64,000 nucleotides of DNA from assembly GCA_963772965.1 (NCBI GenBank), contig CAVYZU010000002.1, positions 682,001 to 746,000 of the forward strand, written 5' to 3'. The notes beneath the pieces are model-generated. The model saw only the letters and a list, made by a program, of their open reading frames with translations, searched no databases and was not told where the DNA came from. The stretch's first letter is position 1, and every line of letters starts with the position of its first letter. This stretch comes from AP-15 sp963772965. Lineage in GTDB: Bacteria > Pseudomonadota > Alphaproteobacteria > ATCC43930 > CGMCC-115725. The position numbers and the translations under genes were made by a program. Below are positions 1 to 8,367 of the stretch, piece by piece.

Positions 1-118
1 CCGTCGTGCCGCCGGCAAAGCTGGTGGGGCCGCGCGTGTGCAGGAAAAGCAAGCCGACGCCGGCCGCTGCCACCAGCAGGACGACGACGATAACGGCGAT
101 CATGCCCGCCCGGTTCAC
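1..118 (-). CDS. N-terminus of a membrane-anchored protein, possibly cytochrome c (partial)
   Basis: The gene runs off the left edge and only about 39 codons are visible. A GTG at 118-116 is preceded by GGAGG with good spacing; an in-frame ATG at 103 is the alternative start. The visible part is one long hydrophobic helix rich in Val, Leu and Ala, followed by a short polar stretch, so it is a membrane anchor or signal peptide. It lies 31 bp after the molybdopterin subunit on the same strand. In comparable operons this place is often taken by a membrane-bound cytochrome c that accepts the electrons, but no haem motif is visible here, so that identity is inference from context. Confidence 0.4.
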   Translation of the reverse strand, partial: MNRAGMIAVIVVVLLVAAAGVGLLFLHTRGPTSFAGGTT

Positions 119-149
119 AATGTCCTCCGCGGCATTCTCGGCCGGTCAG

Positions 150-2411
150 TCATGCGCCGCTCAGCTGGTCCTTGACCGGTAATTTGCGGATGCGCTTGCC
201 GGTCGCGGCGAAGATCGCGTTGGTCAGCGCGGGTGCCGCGCCGACCGTGCCGGGCTCGCCGATGCCGCCCGGCGGCTGCGCGCTCTTTACCAGGTAGACG
301 TCGATGACCGGCGCCTCGTCGATGCGCAGCACCCTGTAATCGTTGAAGTTGCTTTGCTGGACCCGGCCGTTCTCAAAGGTGATCTCGCTGAACAATGCCG
401 CGGTCAAACCGAAGATGATGCCGCCCGAGATCTGCGCCTTGATCGTGTCCGGATTGACCGCGATGCCGCAATCCACAGCGCACACGACCCGCTCGACCCT
501 GACTTCGCCGTCCTTCGAAACCGTGACTTGCGCGACGTGCGACAGATAGCTGCCAAAGGCGCATTGCAATGAGACTCCGCGCCCGCTGCCTGGCGGCAGC
601 TTTCCGCCCCAGCCGGATTTCCGCGTCGCGAGATCGAGCACGCGCGCGACCCGCGCGGGCTGCGGGTTAGGTCCGCCCCAGGGCACTTCTGCCGCCGCAG
701 CAATCCCGGCCGCCGAATTCGGCAGCTCGCCGATCAGCGCGCGGCGGTAGGCGACCGGGTCCTTGTTGGCTGCCGCAGCGAGTTCGTCGATGAAGCTCTC
801 GACCATGAAGACGTTGTGGGTGGCGCCGACGCCGCGCCACCACCCGGTCGCGATGCCGGGGATTTCGTGCCGCACGTAGTCGACCAGCATGTTTGGGATC
901 GCGTAAGGGAAATCGGTCGCTGCGCTGTCGACCGCGTCGGGGTCGAGGCCGTTCTTGAACCCCGCCGGATACCATCGCGCCATGACCGAGGAGCCGGTCA
1001 CCCGGTGGTGCCAGGCGACCGGTTTTCCCTTGTCATCTAGGCCGGCGGATAGGCGATCGTAGTAATAGGGGCGAACGATGTCGTGCCGGATGTCCTCTTC
1101 GCGCGTCCACACAACCTTGACCGGTGCTGTGATTTGTTTGGCGATACGGGCGGCTTGGGCGACGTAATCGACCTCCAGCCGCCGGCCGAAACCGCCGCCC
1201 AAGAAGTAGTTCCGCACCTGGACCTGGTTCCGCGGCAGGCCCGTCGCTTCCGCCGCGGCAGCTTGGGCACGGGCAACGACTTGATTGCATACCCACACAT
1301 CGCACCCGTCCGGGCGGACATGAAGGGTGCAGTTCATCGGCTCCATCGTCGCGTGGGCCAAATAGGGAATTTGATAGACGGCCTCGATCTTGGTCGCGGC
1401 GCCGTTCATAGCCTTGGTTACGTCACCCTCCTTGCGGGCAACGACACCGGGCTGCTGCGAGGCGGTGTCCATCCGGTGCACGATTTCGGCAGTGGAGAGC
1501 TTGGCGTTGGCGCCCTCATCCCAGTCGACGTCGAGCGCCGCCAGACCCTGCTTGGCCGCCCACATGTGGTCGGCGACAACCGCGACGGCGTCGTCGAGGC
1601 GCACGATCTGGCGGACGCCTGCGACTTTTTTTGCCGCGGTGTCGTCGACGTCTTTGAGCTTCCCACCGGGAACCGGACAAGCGACGACGGTGGCGATCAG
1701 CATCCCCGGCACCGTCGCATCGATGCCGAAGCGGGCCTCGCCCCAGACCTTTATTGGGCTGTCGAGCCGCTTGATCGGCTTTCCGATCAGCTCGAACTCG
1801 CTCGGCTTCTTCAACGGAACATTAGGCGGCACCGGCAATGTTGCGGCGGTCTCGACCAAAGCCCCGTAGGGCACGCGCCGACCAGTCGGCACATGGATGA
1901 CCGCGCCGTTTTGCGCCTGGCAGGAAGCCGGATCGACCTTCCATTGCTGAGCTGCCGCCTCGATCAGCATGGTTCGCGCGGTCGCACCGGCGCGCCGCAG
2001 CGGATCCCAAAAGGCGCGTACAGAGGTAGAACCGCCGGTCGCTTGCAAGCCGAGCAGCGGGTTCGCATAGAGCCGGTCGTCCGGCGGCGCCGGTTCAAGA
2101 CCGACCTGACCCAGATCCACCTCCAGCTCTTCTGCGATCAGCATCGGCATCGAGGTGTAGGTGCCCTGACCCATCTCGACCTGCGGCATGATCATCGTCA
2201 CCTTGCCGTCGTGGCCGATGCGGACAAAAGCATTGGGCGCAAAAACCGTGTTATCACCAGCGATGGCAGCCGCGGCAATAACCGGACGCAAGTGAAACCC
2301 GATCACCAGCCCGCCGCCGATCGCGCTGGCTTTCAGAATGGCTCTGCGAGACACACCGGTCGGCGGTCGCTTGGAGCCTACCCCACAATGTTCAGCCCCG
2401 CAGTCGGTCAC
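150..2411 (-). CDS. Molybdopterin-binding subunit of a xanthine dehydrogenase-family hydroxylase (isoquinoline 1-oxidoreductase beta type)
   Basis: A 753-residue protein matching the large subunit of two-subunit molybdenum hydroxylases, which add oxygen from water to an aldehyde or N-heterocycle. A twin-arginine signal (SRRAILKASAIGGG, about residues 21-34) indicates export of the folded holoenzyme. The family motif GGGFGRRLEVD lies mid-protein, and GIGEPGTVGAAPAL near the C-terminus carries the probable catalytic Glu (about residue 719). It overlaps the 2Fe-2S subunit gene upstream by 4 bp, so the two are co-translated. The true substrate cannot be read from the sequence. Family assignment is confident; the name isoquinoline oxidoreductase is only the closest characterised type. 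Confidence 0.9.
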   Translation of the reverse strand: MTDCGAEHCGVGSKRPPTGVSRRAILKASAIGGGLVIGFHLRPVIAAAAIAGDNTVFAPNAFVRIGHDGKVTMIMPQVEMGQGTYTSMPMLIAEELEVDLGQVGLEPAPPDDRLYANPLLGLQATGGSTSVRAFWDPLRRAGATARTMLIEAAAQQWKVDPASCQAQNGAVIHVPTGRRVPYGALVETAATLPVPPNVPLKKPSEFELIGKPIKRLDSPIKVWGEARFGIDATVPGMLIATVVACPVPGGKLKDVDDTAAKKVAGVRQIVRLDDAVAVVADHMWAAKQGLAALDVDWDEGANAKLSTAEIVHRMDTASQQPGVVARKEGDVTKAMNGAATKIEAVYQIPYLAHATMEPMNCTLHVRPDGCDVWVCNQVVARAQAAAAEATGLPRNQVQVRNYFLGGGFGRRLEVDYVAQAARIAKQITAPVKVVWTREEDIRHDIVRPYYYDRLSAGLDDKGKPVAWHHRVTGSSVMARWYPAGFKNGLDPDAVDSAATDFPYAIPNMLVDYVRHEIPGIATGWWRGVGATHNVFMVESFIDELAAAANKDPVAYRRALIGELPNSAAGIAAAAEVPWGGPNPQPARVARVLDLATRKSGWGGKLPPGSGRGVSLQCAFGSYLSHVAQVTVSKDGEVRVERVVCAVDCGIAVNPDTIKAQISGGIIFGLTAALFSEITFENGRVQQSNFNDYRVLRIDEAPVIDVYLVKSAQPPGGIGEPGTVGAAPALTNAIFAATGKRIRKLPVKDQLSGA

Positions 2412-2863
2412 GAGTATGCCCCTGCCTGCCGGATCGCCGCCCTGATCCGAGGATAAGTACCACAGCGGCAGATATTCCCCGACATTGCGGCGTCGATTTC
2501 AGCATCTGTGGGTTTCGGATTGGCTGCGAGCAGAGCCGCCGCCGACATGATCTGCCCGGACTGGCAATAACCGCATTGGACGACATCGATATCAATCCAG
2601 GCCTGCTGCACTTTTTGACCATTTGGCGTTTTTCCGACTGCTTCGATCGTGGTGATCTCTTTGCCTGCGAGATTAGCAACTGGCAGGATGCAAGAGCGCA
2701 CCGCCTTGCCGTTGACATGCACCGTGCAGCAGCCGCACTGCGCGATGCCGCAGCCAAACTTCGTTCCGGTCAGCCCGACGACATCGCGCAGGACCCAGAG
2801 GAGGGGCATCTCGGCGGGAACATCCAACTCGTACGGGGTGCCATTGATCTGCAATGTCGGCAT
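2408..2863 (-). CDS. 2Fe-2S subunit of the molybdenum hydroxylase (isoquinoline 1-oxidoreductase alpha type)
   Basis: A 151-residue iron-sulfur subunit. The plant-type ferredoxin cluster is seen in CGIAQCGCC (Cys38, Cys43, Cys46) with a further Cys at 58; the C-terminal helical domain supplies the second cluster through CGYCQSG and ICRCGTY. Length is normal for the family. It is the first gene of the minus-strand operon and overlaps the molybdopterin subunit by 4 bp. Electrons would pass from molybdopterin through these clusters to the downstream partner. An FNR-type box lies about 90 bp upstream in the divergent intergenic region, but its spacing to a -10 element favours the opposite gene. 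Confidence 0.92.
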   Translation of the reverse strand: MPTLQINGTPYELDVPAEMPLLWVLRDVVGLTGTKFGCGIAQCGCCTVHVNGKAVRSCILPVANLAGKEITTIEAVGKTPNGQKVQQAWIDIDVVQCGYCQSGQIMSAAALLAANPKPTDAEIDAAMSGNICRCGTYPRIRAAIRQAGAYS

Positions 2864-2953
2864 TAGCTAGAGGTCCTGCGCGCCACCGCACTCGGTCAAG
2901 ACGAACTCGACCCGTGGCCAGGCGGTGATAAGCGCAGTCGTTAAGAGAGTTCT

Positions 2954-2967
2954 TTGACGGGCGTCAA
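2954..2967 (+). promoter_or_regulatory. FNR/FixK-type box TTGACGGGCGTCAA
   Basis: An exact TTGA-N6-TCAA palindrome. A -10-like hexamer TACAAA lies at 2990-2995, leaving a 22 bp gap, which places the box centre near -41.5 of a start about position 3002. That is class II activator geometry for the PRC-barrel gene at 3119. The box and spacing are seen; binding by an FNR/FixK regulator is inference. Confidence 0.6.
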
Positions 2968-3118
2968 TTTCGCATATTAAATCAGGTTGTACAAATCGCC
3001 GTCCCGGTGCTCGCGTCTCAGCTGGACTTATTTATCATCGGGCAAATTTTCAGATTGGTCGGAACCCTTTATCGTTAGCCCCGTATCTCGTTCATCTACG
3101 GCTCAAAGGATCTAAAAG

Positions 3119-3865
3119 ATGAATGATGCAACGACCGTCACCACCGGACGCCTTGCAACCGACGAGACCGATCGCTTGATTTCCTCCAATAAGGTGGAAG
3201 GCACTCCGGTCTACAACCCCATGGGTGAGCGCCTGGGAAAGGTGCATCACTTGATGATCGACAAATATACTGGTCAGGTCGCCTATGCAGTGATGTCTTT
3301 CGGCGGCTTCCTAGGAATGGGGGAGAAGTACTATCCGTTACCCTGGGAGATGCTCACCTACGATACCCGCATGGGCAGTTACGTCGTGGACCTGGACCGC
3401 GGCAAGCTCGAGAACGCGCCCAGCTACACCTCGGGTGACGCACCGAATTGGTCCGATCGCTCGTACACCGCGCGCATCGACAATTATTGGCATAACGACA
3501 GAACGGGCGGCCTGGCCGCCGACGAGACCGACCGTCTAATTTCCTCCGACAAGGTGGAAGGAACCCCGGTTTACAACCCGAAAGGTGAGCGCCTGGGAAA
3601 GGTGCATCACCTGATGATCGACAAATATACCGGCCAAGTCGCCTATGCGGTGATGTCGTTCGGCGGCTTTCTGGGGATCGGCGAGAAGTATAACCCGTTG
3701 CCCTGGAAGATGCTCACTTACGATACCCGTCTGGGTGGCTACGTCGTGGACCTCGACCGCAGCAAGCTCGAGAACGCGCCCAGCTATACCTCGGCTGACG
3801 CGCCGAATTGGTCCGATCCCTCGTACAGCGCGCGCATCGACGAATATTGGCTGGTGATTTACTGA
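3119..3865 (+). CDS. Tandem PRC-barrel domain protein
   Basis: A 248-residue protein made of two nearly identical PRC-barrel domains (about residues 12-124 and 132-244). Each begins with DETDRLISS and contains KVEGTPVYNP, GERLGKVHHLMIDKYTGQVA and the G-rich turn typical of photoreaction-centre H subunit and RimM-like barrels. No signal peptide or membrane segment is seen, so it is probably cytosolic. Single-domain proteins of this type are common in alphaproteobacterial stress gene sets; the doubled form comes from a 360 bp duplication. The function of stand-alone PRC barrels is poorly known. The start is supported by AAAGGAT upstream. Confidence 0.88.
   Translation: MNDATTVTTGRLATDETDRLISSNKVEGTPVYNPMGERLGKVHHLMIDKYTGQVAYAVMSFGGFLGMGEKYYPLPWEMLTYDTRMGSYVVDLDRGKLENAPSYTSGDAPNWSDRSYTARIDNYWHNDRTGGLAADETDRLISSDKVEGTPVYNPKGERLGKVHHLMIDKYTGQVAYAVMSFGGFLGIGEKYNPLPWKMLTYDTRLGGYVVDLDRSKLENAPSYTSADAPNWSDPSYSARIDEYWLVIY
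3161..3850 (+). repeat. Tandem 360 bp in-frame duplication of a PRC-barrel domain
   Basis: Copy one (3161-3490) and copy two (3521-3850) align with a constant 360 bp offset and mostly synonymous differences, for example GACGAGACCG at 3161 and 3521. The period equals exactly 120 codons. High DNA-level identity points to a fairly recent duplication. Confidence 0.95.
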
Positions 3866-4091
3866 CTTGACGCCGCCGCGGCTGCCGGACCCCTTATGGG
3901 ATCACGGCACCCGCGGCCGGCCTTCAATCCATTGCAGCGACTATATTGCGTCTACGAGGCCCGAGGGATCTGCTTCGTCATCTCGACGAGGTCGCATTCG
4001 CGGACAAACATAGCCAAGCCGGGCCTTTAGGAACGGTCGCCCCAATCCCAAGGTTTGAAAGGGGACACGTTTCTCTCGACAGAGGCCGATC

Positions 4092-5237
4092 ATGTTCAGC
4101 CGCACCGAGCTGGAAGAGTTGGTGAAGATGGAGGCGCAACCCGCCATCTCGATTTATTTTCCGACCTACGTCGCCGGCCGAGAAGTCCGTCAGGATCCGA
4201 TCCGGCTCAAAAACTTGCTTTCCGCAGCAGCCGAGCGCCTCAGGGCCAGCCGCCGGTCGCCACAAATCAATGCGCTATTGGCGCCGGCTCAAAGGCTTGT
4301 CGAGGACGGCGCGTTTTGGCGGAGCCAGCAACACGAGCAGCAAGCGCTGGCTATTTTTCTGGCGCCCGGTTTTGAGCGCGTCCTCCAATTGCCGATCCCA
4401 GTCCCAGAGGAGATGATGCTGGGCGACCACTTTCACATCAAACCGCTGTTGCCGGTCCTCGAGGACGCTGGAGTGTTCTGGCTATTGACGATCAGCGCCT
4501 CGCGCACGCACCTATATCAATGCTCGCGCTGGGATTTCACGGAAATAACCGGTCTCGACCTTCCGCAAGGCGTCGCCAACATTCAAGGTATGACGGAGTA
4601 TCAGGAGAACTACTATGGCAGTCCCGTGGGCCGTCACGGCGGACTGGCCAAGGCGCAATCCTTTGGTGACGACCCGGACCAGATCCGCAAGGAGGAATTG
4701 CTCGAATTTCTGCATCGCATCGTGCCCGCGGTCGAGCCCGTCATCAAGCGCAATCCCGCTCCGGTTATCCTCGCCGCTCATCCCGAAATCCAAGGCCATT
4801 TCCGAGCGATCGCCGGTTGGAAGGAAATTCATTCCGACGGCCTCTCCGAAAACCCCGACGCTCTTACTCGCGAAGAGCTGCACCGACGCGGTTATGCCCT
4901 GGTCGAAGAACGGCGGAGCGCGGCCCGCAATGCCGCGCTCGACCAACTCAATGCGCGGCTGAGCATCGGCAAGGCGACGACCAAGCCGGCGGAAATTGTC
5001 TGGAGCGCGCGATACGCACGCGTCGACACATTGTTTCTCAGCGGCGACGAGCATCTGTGGGGCGTATTCGACGAGACCGAGGATCGGGTCGTGGTTCATG
5101 GTATCGCAGTCAATGGCGATATCGACCTGCTCGACTACGCAGCCTTGATGACCCTGCGACACGGGGGATCCGTCATCCTTGTCGACCGTGCGACGTTGCC
5201 GCCGCCGCACCTGTCCGCGGCGATTTTGCGTTATTGA
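4092..5237 (+). CDS. baeRF-type (bacterial eRF1-like) domain protein
   Basis: A 381-residue protein that begins MFSRTELEELVKM and ends AAILRY, both typical of the bacterial archaeo-eukaryotic release-factor-like (baeRF) families. The N-terminal part resembles the family's first domain (ISIYFPTYVAGREVRQDP), and the C-terminal third resembles the Pelota/eRF1 C-terminal fold (TLFLSGDEHLWGVF). No transmembrane segment is seen. A role in ribosome rescue or hibernation has been proposed from comparative genomics but not shown. It sits among stress-type genes. An AGAGG sequence lies upstream of the ATG. The baeRF subfamily is uncertain. Confidence 0.75.
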   Translation: MFSRTELEELVKMEAQPAISIYFPTYVAGREVRQDPIRLKNLLSAAAERLRASRRSPQINALLAPAQRLVEDGAFWRSQQHEQQALAIFLAPGFERVLQLPIPVPEEMMLGDHFHIKPLLPVLEDAGVFWLLTISASRTHLYQCSRWDFTEITGLDLPQGVANIQGMTEYQENYYGSPVGRHGGLAKAQSFGDDPDQIRKEELLEFLHRIVPAVEPVIKRNPAPVILAAHPEIQGHFRAIAGWKEIHSDGLSENPDALTREELHRRGYALVEERRSAARNAALDQLNARLSIGKATTKPAEIVWSARYARVDTLFLSGDEHLWGVFDETEDRVVVHGIAVNGDIDLLDYAALMTLRHGGSVILVDRATLPPPHLSAAILRY

Positions 5238-5335
5238 GCGCTACGTTAAGGATCATATCCGGCAGCGAGTTACAAACTCGATCGAATGCCCATTCCTGAC
5301 GACATCGCCCAGCGCAGCCGTTGCCTGAATGTTGC

Positions 5336-6070
5336 CTACTGTTCTCTTCGCTGGCCTGTAAGCTGAAGCAGCATGATGAACAGATTAATGAAGTCGAGAT
5401 AGAGCGCCAGCGCCCCGAGAATTGCCTTCTTCGTCGATATCTCGGCGGGGTCGCTCGCCAGATATATCTGCTTGATTCGCTGGGTGTCGTAGGCAGTGAG
5501 CCCGGTGAATACGATCACGCCGATCACCGAGATGGCAAATTGCAGCGCACTCGAACCGACAAAGATATTGACCATCGCGGCTATTATGATACCGACCAAG
5601 CCCATGAACAGGAATGCGCCGAATCGCGAGAGATCGCGCCCGGTGGTGTAACCATAGACGCTCATTGCCGCGAAAGTCGCGGCGCTGATGAAGAAAGCGC
5701 GTGCTATGCTGGCCCCAGTGTACACGAGAAAGATACCGGCTAAAGAAAGCCCTATCAACGCTGCAAATGTCCAAAACGCCAGGAAGGCCGCGCCGATGCT
5801 TATCCGATTGATGCCAAAGCTGAGAAGCAGCACCATTCCGAGCGGCGCCAGCATGACGATCCAAATAAGCGGTGTCCCGACGATCCGCTGATAAAACCCC
5901 GTCGAAACCGCGAGATAGGCGACGAGCCCCGAGATCGCGAGACCTGCCGCCATATAATTGTAGACCCGCACCATGTACTGGCGCAGACCAGCGTCAATTT
6001 CGGTGTCTGTACCCGTGCTGTAAGGCGAGGCGCCCCAGTGACTAGGGGGCCCAGGCGGATCGTAGGTCAT
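5336..6070 (-). CDS. Bax inhibitor-1/YccA family membrane protein
   Basis: A 244-residue polytopic membrane protein with about seven hydrophobic helices. The N-terminal region YMVRVYNYMAAGLAISGL and the late motif AYDTQRIKQIY with its conserved Asp are diagnostic for the Bax-inhibitor-1/TMBIM family, whose members act as pH-sensitive calcium leak channels or as partners of the FtsH-HflKC protease. Length fits the family (about 230-250). It is transcribed toward the baeRF gene and separated from it by about 100 bp. No FNR-type box is visible upstream. Confidence 0.93.
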   Translation of the reverse strand: MTYDPPGPPSHWGASPYSTGTDTEIDAGLRQYMVRVYNYMAAGLAISGLVAYLAVSTGFYQRIVGTPLIWIVMLAPLGMVLLLSFGINRISIGAAFLAFWTFAALIGLSLAGIFLVYTGASIARAFFISAATFAAMSVYGYTTGRDLSRFGAFLFMGLVGIIIAAMVNIFVGSSALQFAISVIGVIVFTGLTAYDTQRIKQIYLASDPAEISTKKAILGALALYLDFINLFIMLLQLTGQRREQ

Positions 6071-6294
6071 GATCTTTCTCCGTCTGAGAATCAGCGACGG
6101 CTAACAGCCTTTGGCTGACGTGGCCGATCCAGCCGACCCTTTAGTCCCCAAAATCTCCGTCCAAATCGACGGTCAATTCCGATCGCGCCGGTGTCAAACG
6201 GGCACTTCAAACTGGCCGCTTCAAATTGGACTGGCGTCGTCCGGACTCTCCCCCGCAGACGGGGGGAGAGGTAATCAAGTCGGAAAAGGTGAGG

Positions 6295-6645
6295 TCAACG
6301 GCTGGTGCCGTTCTGCGAGCTGGAAGAGCCGTTCGGCGCCGACGAACTTCCGCTGGCCGGCTCGATGATCGCATGCAGTCGGTCGGGGCTCACCAGCATC
6401 ACAATGCGCGACCCGTCCGGGGCCTTCGCGTGGATGAGATAGGAGGACGGTGTGACAAGGACGTCCTGGAACCCACTCTGGATCAGAGACTGCTTGAGCT
6501 TTTGCTGGGTGTCTAGCGTCACCAGGGTGTCGGGTGGCAGGTTTGAGGCGCCTGCATCCGACGTAGTCATGTTCGAGCTCTGAGCGAACGAGGGCGCTGC
6601 GAGCAAGATGGACGCGGCGATAAGCGGAAAAGCAAAGATACGCAT
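6295..6645 (-). CDS. Small secreted protein of unknown function
   Basis: A 116-residue protein beginning MRIFAFPLIAASILLAAPS, a classic cleavable signal peptide ending near SFAQ. AAAGGAG lies a few bases upstream of the chosen ATG at 6645; a longer reading frame to 6699 lacks this support. The mature part contains a compact stretch (KLKQSLIQSGFQDVLVTPSS) resembling small periplasmic proteins of Rhizobiales, then a Ser/Asn/Gly-rich tail. No enzyme motif is seen. It is probably periplasmic; the function is unknown. Confidence 0.65.
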   Translation of the reverse strand: MRIFAFPLIAASILLAAPSFAQSSNMTTSDAGASNLPPDTLVTLDTQQKLKQSLIQSGFQDVLVTPSSYLIHAKAPDGSRIVMLVSPDRLHAIIEPASGSSSAPNGSSSSQNGTSR

Positions 6646-6891
6646 CTCGTGCTCCTTTAGGTTGGTATTACGTTCCCAACACCGGCTCGGCAAGAACATC
6701 CCTCTTGATCGAAGTTTTTCTTTTTAGATTTGCTGTCTTTACTTAACGGTGACACTACAATGGCACGCAAATCGTTAGCCGCGCCAGCCTGGGCATGGCA
6801 ACCCAGGCCGGCGTTTGTCGCGATCGACCCTCAACACCTTTGGCAGCTGGCGGAAACCGCCCAAACCGGGCGGCCTCTTCGCCGTCACCGA

Positions 6892-7302
6892 TCACCGACC
6901 GGAACTGGTGGTATAATTCAGAGGCGGCGTCGACGAGCCGTAGGCTACGGAGCCGGACTGCCACTCGCTTAACGCGGTTTGGTACATGGCTGGCAATTGG
7001 CCGTCGTACCACGCTTGGACTTCGCGCTGGAAGCTATCGAGGCATTGCTGATGCAATACCGGATCGGTGATCGGACCGCATTCGATGCGCTCGCGCATAC
7101 GGCGGAACGCCGGATCGGTTGCAACCAGGCGGTCATAGCGCTCGCTCTCTTTGACGTTCTGCACCGGTGACCAGCTGGACGAGTAACTGCTGTGTCTATA
7201 ATGGGTCGCGGCCTGGGCCGAAGGACCCGGAAGGGTCGCCATTGTCGTCAGGCAAGCCGCCGCAAAGGCCAAGCTTGTCATGGATTTCATCATCATGATC
7301 AT
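6892..7302 (-). CDS. Small secreted hypothetical protein
   Basis: A 136-residue protein that starts MIMMMKSMTSLAFAAACL, a signal peptide ending near AQAATHY. The start at 7302 has GGAG close upstream; the frame extends to 7383 without support. The mature region has two Cys (in ECGPITDPVLHQQC), which could form a disulfide, and an amphipathic segment with many Arg and Glu. The C-terminal tail is rich in Ser, Thr and Gly. I do not recognise a family. It sits with the other small minus-strand genes of this stress-type block. Confidence 0.6.
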   Translation of the reverse strand: MIMMMKSMTSLAFAAACLTTMATLPGPSAQAATHYRHSSYSSSWSPVQNVKESERYDRLVATDPAFRRMRERIECGPITDPVLHQQCLDSFQREVQAWYDGQLPAMYQTALSEWQSGSVAYGSSTPPLNYTTSSGR

Positions 7303-7363
7303 TGGCTCCTTTTTTCTCGTGCGCAGTAACAGGACTGCAATGCCACGGTCGAGATGCTTGATT

Positions 7364-7579
7364 TCAAGACTTCTCGACCTCACCGAGGGCTTTCATGACT
7401 TCGGGCATCGTGTGGTAGCGCTCAGCTGGCAGTTCGTCGATTAGCTTCAGCACCTCCGGCGGAGCGTGGTTTTTTTGTGCCTCTGCTTTTAACTCTCGCT
7501 TGCTCGCTGGGAAACCGATCCCATGCAGATAATGGGCGACATTGGCTGGCGATACGTGTGGAGCGCTCGTTTCGGCCAT
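7364..7579 (-). CDS. DUF2795 domain protein
   Basis: A 71-residue protein with the DUF2795 pattern: SPANVAHYLHGIGFPASKREL followed by an Ala/Glu/Pro segment and LPAERYHTMPEVMKAL. The ATG at 7579 has GGAGG nine bases upstream; the open frame extends to a TTG at 7675, but that codon lies inside the regulatory palindrome and cannot be the start. These small proteins are widespread in stress gene sets and their role is unknown. An FNR-type box with a correctly spaced TATTGT lies upstream. Confidence 0.8.
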   Translation of the reverse strand: MAETSAPHVSPANVAHYLHGIGFPASKRELKAEAQKNHAPPEVLKLIDELPAERYHTMPEVMKALGEVEKS

Positions 7580-7661
7580 AATCTCGGCCCTCCGTGCGGT
7601 TGTGAACGCCATGCTGGCGCCCGGGGAGCCTGCACAATAGGGCTCCGATTGGGAGCCCGCT

Positions 7662-7675
7662 TTGACCGCCGTCAA
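7662..7675 (-). promoter_or_regulatory. FNR/FixK-type box TTGACGGCGGTCAA (minus-strand reading)
   Basis: An exact TTGA-N6-TCAA palindrome 82 bp upstream of the DUF2795 start. Reading toward that gene, the hexamer TATTGT (7639-7634) follows after exactly 22 bp, the same gap as at the PRC-barrel, DUF2267 and SDH protease genes. Regulator identity is inferred. Confidence 0.65.
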
Positions 7676-7741
7676 GTTTTTCTCGATTTTGACGGCTCAC
7701 CCGCAGTTCAGCGTTGCTCAATTCGCGACCTGATCATCGAT

Positions 7742-7942
7742 TCAGCGGTTCAGCAGCCAGACGAACAATGACAGAACGATACTGATGATCAGACAAGTCA
7801 CGATTGGGAAATAGAAGCGGAAATTCCCGTGCTCAATCACAATGTCGCCTGGCAGCCGACCGAGGCCAAGTTGGCTCAGAAATGGCCACAACGATCCGAT
7901 GAGAACCAGCACCAGACCAATCGCAACAAGCCATCGTAGCAT
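7742..7942 (-). CDS. DUF2905 family small membrane protein
   Basis: A 66-residue protein with two transmembrane helices separated by a polar hairpin containing GRLPGDI, the hallmark of DUF2905. Length is normal. It is probably an inner membrane protein of unknown function. A TTGA-N6-TCAA box lies about 160 bp upstream. Confidence 0.85.
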   Translation of the reverse strand: MLRWLVAIGLVLVLIGSLWPFLSQLGLGRLPGDIVIEHGNFRFYFPIVTCLIISIVLSLFVWLLNR

Positions 7943-8104
7943 CGACTGCTCGTCCTCTGTATATGATCAGCGGCGACGTTCCCATGTGACAGACCTCGGG
8001 GCAGCCAAGGCACCTGTTTCACTTCCGCCTCCTAACGGGCATCTCAGTGAATGGGCGTCATGCGTGCATCATCTGCATAATGGGTGCGCGCGTCGGCGCG
8101 TGCT

Positions 8105-8118
8105 TTGATCCTCGTCAA
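8105..8118 (-). promoter_or_regulatory. FNR/FixK-type box TTGATCCTCGTCAA
   Basis: An exact TTGA-N6-TCAA. Toward the DUF2905 gene the hexamer CATTAT (8083-8078) follows after 21 bp, so this box probably serves the minus-strand gene. The spacing is one base shorter than at the best sites. Confidence 0.5.
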
Positions 8119-8186
8119 TTCGAGGAAATCGGCTAAGAGTTTCCAATCGCTGCTATAGGCCGGGAAGCGGAACTGGCTTCGACGAA

Positions 8187-8200
8187 TTGACGGCGGTCAA
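8187..8200 (+). promoter_or_regulatory. FNR/FixK-type box TTGACGGCGGTCAA
   Basis: An exact TTGA-N6-TCAA. The hexamer TATTGT at 8223-8228 follows after 22 bp, pointing to a transcription start near 8235 for the DUF2267 gene. Box sequence and -10 hexamer are identical to those of the DUF2795 promoter. Confidence 0.65.
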
Positions 8201-8367
8201 TGTCGCTTGGTCCTGTTGCGCATATTGTTAAGGTGGCTGGAGGCTGATGGAGTGTTCGCAGGCTCGCTGGCGAACGCGCAGTCAACGGATGACCTCAGCG
8301 AGCTAATGGGTAACTGGGCGGGCGAGCGAGGCGAATTATTGCCCGTTGGTGCATTGAAAGGAGAGGC

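Larger units (their letters stand above)
7943..8367. other. Divergent regulatory region with two FNR-type boxes
   Basis: This 425 bp gap between the DUF2905 and DUF2267 genes has no supportable coding region. It contains two exact TTGA-N6-TCAA palindromes (8105-8118 and 8187-8200), one suited to each divergent gene. Confidence 0.6.

Noticed and set aside
1083..2456. Long plus-strand open frame opposite the molybdopterin subunit
   Set aside because: It is antisense to a clear conserved gene, has Arg/His-rich composition typical of GC-rich shadow frames, and matches no family.
6121..6180. FNR-type box upstream of the Bax-inhibitor-1 gene
   Set aside because: The sequence ATCGACGGTCAA has only one proper half-site and the wrong spacing.
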